Shown here piece after piece: positions 16,701-28,420 of a stretch of DNA of 64,000 bases; the stretch's first letter is position 1, and each line of letters begins with the position of its first letter. Origin of the DNA: Microbotryum silenes-acaulis (Eukaryota; Basidiomycota; Microbotryomycetes; Microbotryales; Microbotryaceae); NCBI GenBank assembly GCA_003665825.1, contig QPFY01000002.1, positions 1,798,001-1,862,000 on the forward strand, given 5' to 3'. The notes under the pieces are model-generated. The model ran no database searches, was not told the origin of the DNA, and worked only from the letters and a program-made list of their open reading frames with translations. The position numbers and the translations under genes are program-made.

Positions 16701-17501
16701 AAACTTCCACATGGACTTCATCACGAGCGCGAGCAACTTGCGCGCGATGAACTACGGCATCCAAACCGCCGACCATCACCACACGAAGCAAATCGCCGGC
16801 AAGATCATCCCTGCGATCGCGACGACGACGTGCCTTGCGACCGGGTTGGTCTGCCTCGAGTTGTACAAGATCATCGACGGCAAGAAGGATATTGAACAAT
16901 ACAAGAACGGGTTCGTCAACCTCGCATTGCCCTTCTTTGGCTTCTCGGAACCGATTGCGATGGCCAGGAACAAGGTGAGTCGCGTTCCTGGGTCCTCTGG
17001 CATGATCAGTGACTGACGTTGTCTTCAATATGCAGTACTACGATGTCGAGTGGACGATCTGGGATCGATTTTTCCTCGAAGGCGACGTCACCTTGAAGGA
17101 CTTGATCGAGCACATGAAGTCGAAACACCGCCTCGAGATTACCATGCTGTCGAGTGGTGTGTCGATGCTCTACAGTGGGTTCATGCCCAAGAAGAAGCTG
17201 GAGGAGAGGTTACCGATGAGGTGAGCTCGCCCAAGAGCATGTTGGGGGCCAAGCGATGAGCAAGAACTGATCGTATGAGGTGTTGACGCAGGATGAGTCA
17301 ATTGGTCGAGAGCGTGTCCAAGAAGCCTTTGCCGCCGGGCAATTCGCTCACGTTCGAGATGATGTGCGACGACGACACAGGGGAGGATGTCGAGGTGAGT
17401 CTCTAATTCGCGAGCTAAGCCCTCTGTTTCCCGTGACTGACAGCTCCCCTCTGGACCGCTTGCTTGAAAAGGTCCCATACCTCTTGATTCGTTACAAATA
17501 G
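13767..17501 (+). CDS. UBA1: Ubiquitin-activating enzyme E1
   Basis: UBA1 adenylates ubiquitin with ATP, captures it as a thioester and hands it to E2 enzymes. Exons: 13767-13837, 14131-14150 (only 20 nt), 14259-16252, 16327-16974, 17036-17220, 17292-17394 and 17472-17501, giving 1,016 aa, almost the yeast length. Visible: [18 protein letters not shown] at the N-terminus, the inactive adenylation half (LGVEIAKNV), the active half with [17 protein letters not shown] and [11 protein letters not shown], the catalytic Cys at about residue 597 in [15 protein letters not shown] (usually written IPMCTL in relatives), and a C-terminal ubiquitin-fold domain ending VPYLLIRYK. The donor of intron 3 (GTTCGT) is weak, but the join restores [14 protein letters not shown]. 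It is convergent with a RING-CH E3 gene. Confidence 0.95.
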
Positions 17502-17822
17502 ATGCAGCAAATTCTTTTTCTCTTACCTGTTCCTTCGTCGTTTTTTTTTGTTGCGATTCTGAGTTCTGCTCGTTGCAATGGTGTCATCGGAATCCACTAT
17601 TCACAATCGAGGGATTCATCGCAAATAGGATAGATGTAGCATCGCACCGCAATTGGACTATCCTGTCCTTTTCTGCGGAAAAGGAAAAGTTGCGAAAACC
17701 CAACATGTATTAGAAGATCCGAACCGATGGTTGCAAGTTACGAGGAGCCAGAGAAGAAGACAAGTGCAAAGAGATATACAACACATACTGGAGTGGAGAA
17801 CGGAGAAAGAACGTGCTGGTGT
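17502..17822. other. Convergent 3' regions of UBA1 and the RING-CH gene
   Basis: There is no coding signal. T-rich runs follow the UBA1 stop (for example near 17540-17550). Both transcripts are expected to end here. Confidence 0.6.
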
Positions 17823-19438
17823 TCAGATGTCAAAAACGAGGTCTTCAACCTTCGTAAGGGCTTTCTTAGCAACCCATTTAACGGTTTGATACGTGTGAGC
17901 GACTGCTTTGACTGCACCGACGAAAACGAACTGTGTGAAATGAGGCACAATGGAAAAAAGAATTGTCAGTCATATACGTAGTGTGGCACCCCTCTTGACA
18001 GTACTGGTGATGTGGGAGTAAACTTACGATGACGACGACAACTTGAGACAGGTTACCGTTACCGTCCCTTTGCCCGGGTCGATTGCGAGCATTGTTGTGC
18101 CTTACCGCGGGACGGAAGAAACGGAACAAGCCGCGCCCCACGGGTGAGATGAATGAGGTAGCTGCGAGGGAGCAGGATGTGACAGTCGCGTCAGGCAGGG
18201 CAAGACGAGACAAAGACAGGGGCTCAGAGCGTTGGCGAGGACTTACCGATAAAGGTGTGAAACGAGCTTAAGAGGCCGACGAGGGACAGTCCCTTGAAGA
18301 AGTGAAGAATGGCGTGGACGAACCATACTCTGTATGCCTCCTTGCCGACAGCTCCCGACAAGATACCTATCTCCCTCAGTGGCGGCGCCTGGCCGTCATG
18401 ATCCAAAGGCTTGCGCAGGACCTCTTTGGCCCATTTGGTCGTCTCAATCTTGTTGCCGAAAAAATCGATGGCTTCTTTGACACCTTCACCGAGGATGACA
18501 TGGTCCGAAATCCAAAGGTCTTCGAACAAAGAACCCGAGAGCTGGGAACGACGATTCTCTGCGGAGCGGATGATGAAGTTGGCGCCATAGCCGGCGATCC
18601 AGACGAGGAGGATGAAAATGACGACGGTGAGGGACACCAAGGTCGCGCGATGAGAGATAACACTGGCCATGGCCGTGCGGCGAAACTTGTACTGGTACTG
18701 GCATTGTTCGCACGAGGTGCGGGCCGATCGAGCGCGCCAAGTTGAGAGACACGAGACGTGTACGTGTTTCGATGTGCCGCGACACTTGCAGGGGCTGAAG
18801 AGACGACCCAGATCCGGATCTTCGCCGTCAAAACAGATGCGACAAATTTTTTCCTCCTCGGCGACCGGAATTGTGGGTCGAGATGGACGATCTGCGGTGG
18901 CCTCGGCGGTTGGCTTCGATTCGTCCGAGGTCGATGTCTCGGTCGGTGTCGGCGTTGAAGCGGTGGGGTCGACGGCGGTGCTGTCGAGGTTGGTATCAGG
19001 GTTTGTAGTCGGTGATCGTCGACCGGTCAAGTACTCGTGCACAAAGTTGTTGTCCTCGTCTCCCTGATCGGGGTCATGGTCGTTGTCCACCTTGGCCCCT
19101 CCGATGGCCTCGTTCGGCGTTCGGTTTTCCCCACCGAGCAGAGCGGTATCAGCCGGACCGGGTGCGACGGGCGTGAGGGGCACGGCCGGGATGTGCTGCA
19201 ACATGTCCCACTGCGTCGCGTTGCGAGTCTCCGTCTCGGCCACTTCGGTGGTTGGTCTTCCCTCTACCATGAATGCTTTCGATCGATCGAACAGAGCGTG
19301 CTGCTGCTGAACCGCGGACAGCTCCACGCCGGAGTTGTCGACGTGTCCGATCCCAGAACCCTCATCGAGTGCGGTACTGCGCGTTGTCCGTTGCCTGAGC
19401 GTCGAACGACTCGTCTCGGATGGGTCCAGCGATGACAT
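17823..19438 (-). CDS. RING-CH (MARCH-type) membrane E3 ubiquitin ligase
   Basis: A membrane-anchored ubiquitin ligase of the RINGv class; its substrate is unknown. Exons on the minus strand: 18247-19438, 18028-18161 and 17823-17930 (477 aa). After a roughly 200-residue acidic Ser/Thr-rich N-terminus comes a C4HC3 finger: CRICFDGE, CKCRGTSKHVH, SCLSTW, CEQCQYQYKF. It is followed by a strong membrane helix (about LVSLTVVIFILLVWIAGYGA) and two later hydrophobic segments near IGILSG...LVGLLSSFHTFI and QVVVVIFVFVGAVKAV, the last spanning the second intron. I start at ATG 19438; the frame is open upstream but without another ATG. Exact orthology to a named yeast gene is not clear. Confidence 0.85.
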
Positions 19439-19900
19439 GCTGTGGATGCACTCGCGTGGTGGATGGCGGAGACTCGAGAATTCGAGAGCAAGCTGAGCTT
19501 GGCAGTTGGAATCTGATCGCGCGTGTGTGGGGAGAGGGGAACAAGCCGCCACTAAGCCGCCCCGCGCTTCACGTCATTGCGCTCGTTTTATTTATTTATT
19601 TGATAGACTTCATTAACAGCATAATTATATTAATACCTAGAAATCTTCGGAAAAGTCGGAGGGAATGCTGTTACGCACACTGGCAGAAGCCAGTAGTGTA
19701 GGACTCATTGACCCTGAACCAGGATCAACCGCTCTAAAGCTCAACTAGAATTCTGTATTAGCGATCACTAGCTTAACTATCACTGTCGTGTCGTCATCTC
19801 CCACACGAGCTTCGCACCACACACAAGCGTCTGAAAGCTCCTGAACTCTTTGGTTTCCGCTTCGTCCACCACGAGGACCACATCCCTGGTCTAGGGTGTA
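19439..19900. promoter_or_regulatory. Divergent promoter region, RING-CH gene / NUFIP1-like gene
   Basis: These 462 bp lie between opposed start codons. They include an AT-rich patch around 19585-19640, unlike the GC-rich surroundings, that could be a nucleosome-poor promoter core. No defined site is identified. Confidence 0.5.
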
Positions 19901-21881
19901 ATGTCTCAACAACGGCCCAACAATGCTCAGGCAGGTCCCAGTCGACCGCTGATCCGACGACCTCGCCAGGCCAACACGTACACGGGTTCCAACGCTGCTC
20001 GACCCGGATTCGCCGTCTCGCCCTTGAACCATGCGATACATGGCGCATTGGGTGGCATGGGATATCGAACAACCCCACTTGAACCTCCTTTACAACCTTT
20101 GACGCCCATCCCAATGCCGATGGCCATGCCAGTACCTATGCCAATGGGCATGATGGGGATGCCTTACCCCGCCGGCTTCCCTATGGCCCCTCATTACCCA
20201 CCTCATCCTCAAGCTACGTACGGATCTGCTCCACAGGCCCACTACGGATCTTTGCCTGCACCTCCAATACATCCGAATCATCATCCTTTACCCATGAACC
20301 CGCAATGGTATCACCAACAGCCCCCACCGCCTCCTTCAAACCAGCCTGCGAATTACTCGGGGCCTTCTGCTCAAGGCCCTCGGCCGAGGACAACGAATGA
20401 CGGTTACACTATTTCGTCGACGTATCAAGCACCTATCACTCTTTCTTCGATGTCGAAACCCATTCCTCAACGACCTTCGACATCGAGTCATTTCATCCCG
20501 CACCCCAACCCAAGACCACCAGCAAATTCTTCATCCCGAGCATCAAACGGAGCGGGACCACCACCACCTCGACCAGCTCCAACTCGCCCACTCGCTGCGT
20601 CCCATCCTTCAGCTCAATCCTCCTACCCATGTGGACTGGAAGGCTGTTCCTTCAAATCCAACACCCGTAAGGTCACGCGCGAACACGAAGAAGATCGCCA
20701 TCTCATGTTTGAAAAGGGGAGGGAACCCAAGCCGTGGAAAGGGACATATCAATCTGAGTTAGTCTTTAGAGCGGGGGGGAAGGCAGCATTTGACCTCAAG
20801 CTAATGTGGTTGCATTTTTTACCCATCACAGGGCCAGGATCGAAGGAACTTCCTTCTCGCTCGACTCACCGGAAGCCGTCGCGGCGTGGATCGAGCAGCG
20901 CAGGCAACGTTGGCCATCGAGTAAAGTCGTTGAGGAAAAGCAAAAGCAACGCGACGAACGCATCAAGGCTGGATTGGAGCGACCTCGGAACGAATATGGT
21001 GCGGGGGGCAGAGGGGGGAGAGGGAGAGGGAGAGGAGCTGAACGAGGGAGGGGGAGGGGGGGTCCGAATGGGATGGGGCGAGGTGGGGTCAGGGGAGCGC
21101 AGAATCGGAATGACGCCAAGAGGGTCAAGAGGGATGGATCTGAGGGATCATCGTCGAGTGATAGTGACAGTGATTCGTCGCGCTCGACGAGCAACTCGGA
21201 CGAAGAAACGAGCGATGACGAGGACGATGATGGACCTCCAGAGGAGATGTCGACCACGGGGCCCAAGAAGGGTAAGGACGGAGAGGAGGAAGCGGCACGG
21301 AGAGAATTCGTGCCTCGGATCCCGTGTCGGCATTTCCTGAAGGGGAGGTGCGCAGCAGGTGATGCCTGCACTTTCTTGCATGCCGTAAGCTCATCCTTGA
21401 TCGATATTCTTGAGCCTTGAATACTGCTCATCTTATCTCCACCGTGACGTCTCAGACCCCACCCGAAGGCACCGCACCGCCACCCCCTCCCAGAATCACC
21501 CGCAAACGACCCCACCCCGCCTCTTCCACACCCTACAACCCCTTTGCTCGCTCGGACCCGTTCGCCCAACTCGCCGAAAGGGATTGGAAGCACCTCGTCT
21601 CGGACGTGTTGCAGGTCGTGCAGTTTTTGGCTGATAATAAATGGTTGAAGGGGGTGGAGATGAGGAGGGGGGAAATTGAGGAACAGGGTGGGATCGAGGA
21701 GGTGCAGATGGAAGATGGGGTTGGCGAGCAGATGGTCGAAGAGGACACTGAGTTCCCCCTGGAGGGGCAGCTCGATGAACGGGGCCGTAAAGAGGATGAG
21801 CAAATTTCTCCTGAGAAGGCAGCGGCTGAGGAGGTGTCGAAAGCAAAGGATGCCATCGAAGTTGAGATCAGCGAACATTGA
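19901..21881 (+). CDS. NUFIP1-like protein with CCCH zinc finger
   Basis: NUFIP1 (Rsa1 in yeast) is an assembly factor for box C/D snoRNPs that works with R2TP and Hsp90. Exons: 19901-20757, 20832-21384 and 21456-21881 (611 aa). The first 230 residues are Pro/Met/Gln-rich. Then come a C2H2-like segment (CGLEGCSFKSNTRKVTREH), the family's signature helix (SFSLDSPEAVAAWIEQRRQR WPS), a Gly-Arg-rich RGG-like stretch, an acidic Ser run, and a CCCH finger (CRHFLKGRCAAGDACTFLH). The C-terminal part (PFARSDPFAQL, VVQFLADNKWL) fits the conserved C-terminus of this family. The RGG and CCCH elements suggest RNA binding. It is convergent with EB1. Confidence 0.78.
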
Positions 21882-22065
21882 GTTGCAACTTCGATCATGT
21901 CTCTCGGCCTCATCGCGACTGTTATCAATGTTTCTGCGCTTTGATAGATGACTAAATTATACAAAGCAGCAATGATATGGGTGGGGATGCGAATGGTGAA
22001 AAATAAAAGACCAAAGCAATGGAAGATATAGGTGGTGGATGGAACGGGATGGAACGGGAAGACGT

Positions 22066-23594
22066 CTAGAATGTCTCCTCTTCATCGCCTTCGACCCCTT
22101 CGACCAACTCTTCTCCTTCTTCCTCCGGCACCTCAAAACCCTCCTGTACGTTATACAAAAACGTGATAAAAATCAATTCAATGCCCCCTCAATTCGTATG
22201 GTCCCAGGTCGGTGCAACGTACCTCTGTCGAATACAAGATGGTCTCGATCGCCTTCAAGGTCTCCATCTCGCTTTCAGTGATGGTCTCGTCCTCCGACTC
22301 CAGACGCGCCCCGATGAGGATCTCTATCGACCTCAACTTTTCGTAGTAAAACGATCGCTCCTTCTCCATCGAGTCGACGGTGATTTTCATGTCCTCCATC
22401 TGTGCGTTCAACGCCGCGATCTCGGTCGCGCTGGGGCCGGATCGAGCCGAGGATGTTGTCGATGCTGGCCGCCCTGTGTGGAGTCGTTGCAAGGACAAAT
22501 CGTTCTTCAGACACTCAGAGAGGGAAAGTGCCGACCCGGTTGTGCGACTCACCTGCGGATGCTACTCCGACGGGTCGTCTCGCCGCGCCTGTAGGGCCCG
22601 ACGAAGTCCCTGCCCTCCTCACAGGTGCCGGAGCAGGCGCATTCACGGGCGTTCTCCCACGGGCTGTACATGAAAGTTCACACATTGAGAAATTCAGACC
22701 CTTCCCTTCGTTTCTTCTTACCGAAGCTCAGCTTTTGACGCACCTGCTGAAGTGGACCCACCTCCAAGCATGGGCGGCTCGATGCCCAAACCTTGTCGCC
22801 TCCCGATCGGATCGTATTCGCCGCCGGGGAAGCTTTGGTCCCAGAACTTTTTGAGCCATTGCAAGAACTCGAGGTTGTCTTGCATCTTGCATTTGATCAA
22901 GCGGTCGACGGGGATAGGCTAGATTTTGGGGTTATGGGGCCGTCGTCGGAGACAGGGGGTTGAGCGAAAATAAAGGACGAGCTGGAAGAGCGCGGACGAT
23001 GCGCAGGACGGTGAAGTAAGACGCACCTTGTCGATGTTGTGGGATTTGAATGAGTTTTGTAGGACCTTGTAGTTGAGAACATGTTCGTGTTCACCTCTGC
23101 GAAAAGGCCCGGAACGTAGTTTCAGTCGCCGCTCTACGCGTCGTCCACGGCGTGCTGTGGGTGGAAGCGAGACTGACCTCGAGCTCATCTTGACCTTCTT
23201 CATGGGCACATCGCCGAAAATACTGTCGATGACCTGGCAATACGCCGCTCCGGTGCCTGTGGAGATCCAGGGAGTCGAGCGAGGGCGAAATGACGCGAGA
23301 CGGGGATGAGTGAAGAACGAACACATCATCGTCAGCAATCAGCTGGCTGTACCAGGGCTTTGTACTCGCATGCACAAAGCACGGAGGGAAGACTGTCCCG
23401 TCGATTGAAGCTTGATCTGATTAAAAAGACTTACCGCATTGTTCGACTTTGGTGTATTGGATTTGCAGCAGGTCGTTGAGCCAGGCGATCAGTTCCGTAC
23501 GCGACTCTCCCTGTCGGCGAGTCGGGCATGGCGTCGGGTCAGTGACATGGGTTCACTTTAAGAGGATCGAGAATCGATTGTGTGCGCTCACCAT
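22066..23594 (-). CDS. BIM1: EB1/Bim1/Mal3 microtubule plus-end protein
   Basis: EB1 tracks growing microtubule plus ends and recruits partners. Exons on the minus strand: 23592-23594, 23435-23510, 23178-23256, 23027-23096, 22744-22918, 22553-22663, 22223-22473 and 22066-22143 (280 aa). The first coding exon is only the ATG, directly abutting a GTGAGC donor. The calponin-homology domain is complete (ESRTELIAWLNDLLQ, TGAAYCQVIDSIFGDVPM, HEHVLNYKVLQNSF, IPVDRLIKCKMQDNLEF). A Pro/Ala/Arg linker and the EB1 dimerisation domain (SMEKERSFYYEKLRSIEIL) follow. It ends in an acidic tail, EEETF, like the EEY/F motif that binds CAP-Gly domains. All junctions keep frame. Confidence 0.93.
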
Positions 23595-23868
23595 ATTTGT
23601 GGCGAATTCTAGTAAGGCGAGTGTCTGGTGAAACGAGTGTAGACGGTGAGACGACGACGGCTTGCCAGGCGCCTCTCGCGCGCCGGCGCTAAAGCTTGCA
23701 TTACTCATGGGCTTTGTGCCAGCAAGGATTTCTTAATGAGCCTTTTGAGGATGCGCGATGCGCGGGCGAGCAGCGTTGCGGTGGCCCAGCTGCTCTTGAC
23801 AACTCTGCCTCCCTCCACTAACGGCCCCTGGTGACCCTTCCCGATCGACCGCCTTCCTGTCGCCCACG
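23595..23868. promoter_or_regulatory. Divergent promoter region, EB1 / m-AAA protease
   Basis: Only 274 bp separate the two start codons, so the promoters and 5' leaders must share this space. No individual element is identified. Confidence 0.55.
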
Positions 23869-26800
23869 ATGTTGCCCCGAGCCGCACGAAGAGCTACGAG
23901 CTCGAGCACATCCTCTCTGGTGGCTGCTTCGACCCACCCCACCATCCCCGTGTCTTCCTTTGCAGCGTCGAGCCCGTCGGGTTGGCGGTCATCGGCCTAC
24001 CCGTATAGGCGCACATTACGCGCTTCACCATCGCGGGCTGCATTCGCTCCAGCATCGGCCCGATCCTTCTCCGGCCTCAGCTCGAGACAGAGCTCCACAC
24101 TGTCCCCATCGGTACTCTCTGCCTCGCCGACTGGCAGCTCATCGACACAACCTGCCACCACGGGTTCGTCGGCCGCGAATTCGTCGTCGTCGTCGTCGTC
24201 CCCTCCGGTTTCGGCGTCGTCATCCTCCCCCTTCTCACCCGATCGCCGGTCCTCCGCGCCTCAGAGTCAGCACCAGCACGACAATGCCTCGCCCTCTAAT
24301 CCGCCACCACCGAAGCCTTCCCAGGATGCCCCTGTTGGACTCGAGGATTTCTTCGGTGGTATACTCGGTAAGCGGACCAAGGATGCTGCCGCGGGCGGCA
24401 CCGCGATCCCGGCCGCACCCAAGGACCCGCTCAAGGACTTTCTCAGCAAGGTCACACCCAAGACCGGTGGGCCAGGCGGTAACGGCAACAACAAGAACAA
24501 GAACAACGGCGACCCTACACCCCCGGGCAATCCGTCCTCGACCGGCATCCTCGCCACCACCTTGGCTTTTTACCTCATCTACCGCCTCACCTCGTCCTAC
24601 GACCCGGCCAGCCGCGAGATCACCTGGCAAGAGTTCAACTCGGCCTTCCTCTCCAAGGGACTTGTTGACAAACTCACCGTCATCAACCGAGCCAAGGTGC
24701 GCGTCAACCTGCACTCGAACGCGACCGGCACCATGCTGCCCTCGAGCGGCTCTGGCGCCGGCGGCATCGCAGGCGCCGGCGCACCGGCATCCTCGGCAGG
24801 CAGCTACTACTTTTCGATCGGTAGTGTCGAGGCATTTGAACGCAAGCTCGACGAGGCGCAGAACGAACTCGGCATCCCCTTGAGCGAGCGCGTCCCCGTC
24901 GCCTACCACGAGGAGACACCGCTCGGCCAGACCTTGCTGCACTTTGCGCCAACGCTCATCCTCGCCGGTCTACTCCTCTGGATCTCGAAGCGAGCTGCGG
25001 GAGGCATGTCCGCAATGGGAGGTGGCGGAGGTGGTGGACCGGGTGGCATCTTTGGCGTCGGCAAGAGCAAGGCCAAGATGTTCAACCCCGAGACCGACCT
25101 CAAGGTCAAGTTCAACGACGTTGCCGGCATGGACGAGGCCAAGGAAGAGATCATGGAGTTTGTCAAGTTCCTCAAGGAGCCCGCAAAGTACGAACGGCTC
25201 GGTGCCAAGATCCCTCGCGGTGCGATGCTTTCTGGTCCTCCGGGAACGGGTAAAACCTTGCTCGCCAAGGCGACCGCCGGTGAGGCCGGCGTGCCCTTTT
25301 TGTCTGTCTCGGGATCCGAGTTTGTCGAGATGTTCGTCGGTGTCGGTCCCTCTCGAGTGCGCGACTTGTTTGCGACCGCCAAGAAGAACGCGCCGTGCAT
25401 CATCTTCATCGACGAAATCGACGCCATCGGCAAGAGTCGTGGCAAGGGCGGACAGTTTGGTGGCAACGACGAGCGCGAGTCGACATTGAACCAGCTGCTC
25501 GTCGAGATGGATGGTTTCGGCACCAAGGACCACATCGTCATGCTCGCCGGTACCAATCGATCGGATGTGCTCGACCCCGCTTTGATGCGTCCCGGTCGCT
25601 TCGATCGACACATCGCCGTCTCGAACCCCGACGTTTCGGGTCGACGACAGATCTTCAAGGTCCACCTCAAGAATCTCGTGCTCGAGACGCCTGCAGAGGG
25701 CAAGGAAGCGCAGGACACTTCGCCACTCGAGGAGGGTCACATTGAGCACTCGTCGGGCAACTCCCCCAGCCCGATCTTGACCGCTTTGGGCTCCAACATC
25801 CAGTGGTCGCACTCGACCTCGATCGACCTCGCTTCAGCCGCCCCGACCCCTTCCGGTACACCGTCTCGATCGCCCAAAAAGCCTTCCACCTCGGCGACCA
25901 AGAAGGCCTCCCCCACTAGCAGCGCGGCCTCGAACCCGAACGCGAAGCCGACGAAGGAGGGCTCCAACTTCCAGTCGATGTACACCTTCAAGGACGACGC
26001 CGATGACAATACGGCCCAATCACGACTCGCTCGCAAGCTCGCCGCTCTCACCCCTGGCTTCTCGGGTGCCGACATCGCCAATGTGTGCAACGAAGCCGCG
26101 CTCGTCGCGGCCCGACTCGGCGCCGACTTTGTGACCGAGCAGCACTTTGAGATGGCGATCGAGCGAGTCATTGCCGGCATGGAACGCAAGTCGAGGGTGC
26201 TCAGTCCGGAGGAGAAGGAGACGGTCGCTTACCACGAGGCTGGTCACGCCGTTTGCGGATGGTTCTTGGAGTACGCCGATCCGTTGCTTAAGGTCAGTTC
26301 AAACGCCGAGCGAGGTCATTGAAAGTATCTCGATTTCAATGGCTGACCTCCCGTTCTTCTCTTTGGCAGGTCTCCATCGTTCCCCGAGGTGTTGGCGCTC
26401 TCGGTTACGCCCAGTACTTGCCCAAGGAGCGATACCTCTACACGACAGAGCAATTGATGGACCGCATGTGTATGACTTTGGGAGGTCGGGTGTCCGAGGA
26501 GATCTTCTTTGGTCGCATCACCACGGGCGCGCAAGACGATCTGCAAAAGATCACGCGCATGGCCTTCGAGGTGTGCGCCAACTACGGCATGAACTCGGCT
26601 GTCGGCCCCTTATCGTACCGCCAGGACAACGACTCGTTCCAGAAGCCCTTCTCAGAAAAGACGGCGCAGCTCCTTGATGACGAGGTGCGCAAGATGGTCA
26701 ACGACGCGCACAAGCGCACAACGGACCTCTTGACGGAGAAGAGGGAGCAGGTCGAGCAGGTTGCTCAGCTGCTGTTGCGAAAGGAGGTGCTGTCGAGGTG

Positions 26801-27082
26801 AATCATTCGTCGATTAGTCTCGCTTGAAAGTTTTTCTGTGCTGACCAAAGCCTCTGCGAATGAACAACGTGCAGGGATGACATGATCAATCTGCTCGGCA
26901 GGCGGCCGTTTGAGAAGGCCGATCCTTACGACGAGGCCATGGGCGGTGTACCGCCATCAGGTGGAGCTCTCGCCGACAAGCCATCCGGTGACGGGCCATT
27001 GGGAGGTGGTATCGAAGGCGGGCACGGTGTTCCCGTTCCTGAACCCAAGGGTATCGAGGCTGGGTCCGAGAAGCTGCTCTGA
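23869..27082 (+). CDS. AFG3: Mitochondrial m-AAA protease subunit (AFG3/YTA10-YTA12 type)
   Basis: An ATP-dependent zinc metalloprotease of the mitochondrial inner membrane, facing the matrix; it degrades unassembled proteins and matures others. Exons: 23869-26292, 26370-26797 and 26875-27082 (1,019 aa, longer than the roughly 760-825 of yeast subunits). It has an Arg/Ser-rich presequence, two membrane helices ([16 protein letters not shown] and [17 protein letters not shown]), Walker A GPPGTGKT (near residue 455), Walker B IIFIDEID, an SRH arginine region (RPGRFDRHI), and the protease motif HEAGH (near residue 789). Between VHLKNLVLE and [17 protein letters not shown] there is an unusual Ser/Pro/Lys-rich insertion of about 110 residues. 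I cannot decide between YTA10 and YTA12. Confidence 0.93.
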
Positions 27083-28420
27083 GCCGGTTTTGTTTTGGCG
27101 CGCCAGGATCATCTATCTGTAGCAGTATCGGTCTTCCTCTTCCCAATTCCAACATGCTAAGTCTTTCGTTTGTTCTCGGGATATACTGGCTCTTTTTTTC
27201 TGTAACTAGACCTCGATTCGCAATGCAGATCACGTCGCAAATGGATGCATATGGTCTTGAAAGCGAACGATCGAGGAGGAGAGGTCCGAGCGCGCGCCGG
27301 AGAGCTTTCAAGTGACTCCTGTTCACCCCACGACGGATCTGAACCCCCGGATAAGGAACATCGCGACTCCTTTGTTGATCGTGATGCTCAGTCGCTTCTC
27401 ACTGCACGTCTGCAACAGCAAAGTAAACCACTGGTTGCGCTGAAACTAAAAATAAATTGCATCGAAGGATCGGCACGAAGGAAATCTTTGGCGGTTGGCA
27501 CCGCCGCCGACGCGCCGACCTCGAAAGCTGCCAGGTTGATCGAACCCCAGGCATGTCGAGTCTCGTTGAACACAATTTACACAGCACCCCAAGAAATGTG
27601 CTGAGGTTGGGGCAAAACCTGAACCCGTCTATTTTTGGGACTCTAGTGAGGTAGTGCAGTGATCGAAGAACAGGAGGTCAAGGCGTGAGAAGCAGATCGC
27701 CCAAGTTTCAAGTTCCGAGGAGCGGTCGCCAACTCGCCAAACCTCCCCAGTCCCGAGGAATCAACGGGAACATCAGCCCTCCTGTACGGTACCTATCATG
27801 ATCAAGTTTTTTTAGGTCCGTCCCCGGGCCACTACTCTCACGGGTGGGAGCGACATCGGTTACCATTTTGCAGTAGTGCTCACCATCAAGTCAAGTGATC
27901 GTCATCGGGAGGAAAATGCGATCGAACCAGTCGTCGGAGATGTGAGTAAGCCAAGATGAACAATCGGGGTCAGCGGTACTCCGGTCGTATGGCCCGTGCG
28001 AGGCTGCTGTGCATGCTGTGCTCGACGCAGCTCGGCGCTATTTCAAGTTGGGCGCTTGCGGGTTTTTGTGGGGGCCTCTCAGGGCCTCTCATACCGACCG
28101 CCAGCCTGCGACTTTGACGGTGATATCTCTCTAGCTTCTCCCATCATACCCCTACACGCAGCTATTCGAGAACGATTCTGGTCCCGTTGCGCCCGCCCTC
28201 TGATCAATCGACCCGTCGACTCGAGTCCCAGCTCTGCGAACCCGTGCCGACTTTGCGATCTACACTCTCAGTCTCCCGACCGTCGTCTCGTGCTCTTCAC
28301 GCGCGCGCGCGTCGTCGCTGTCCCCAAAACAAAGCCCTAGCCCTCGCCGCCCCTTATACGCGTCCAAGCCGTCTCCTCGGAGGCCTGCCCCTGATCGAAT
28401 CCGGAAAAGGAACTCCACCC
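27083..28420. other. Intergenic region of 1.3 kb, no gene seen
   Basis: Only scattered frames of under about 120 codons with no recognisable domain occur. It lies between the m-AAA stop and the DUF6593-like start. The last 250 bp before 28421 are pyrimidine-rich and probably promoter or leader. Confidence 0.55.

Noticed and set aside
20826..21878. A 350-codon minus-strand frame opposite the NUFIP1-like gene
   Set aside because: It is antisense to a Gly/Arg- and Asp/Ser-rich coding region with family motifs on the plus strand. Its own product is low-complexity Pro/Ser/Leu.
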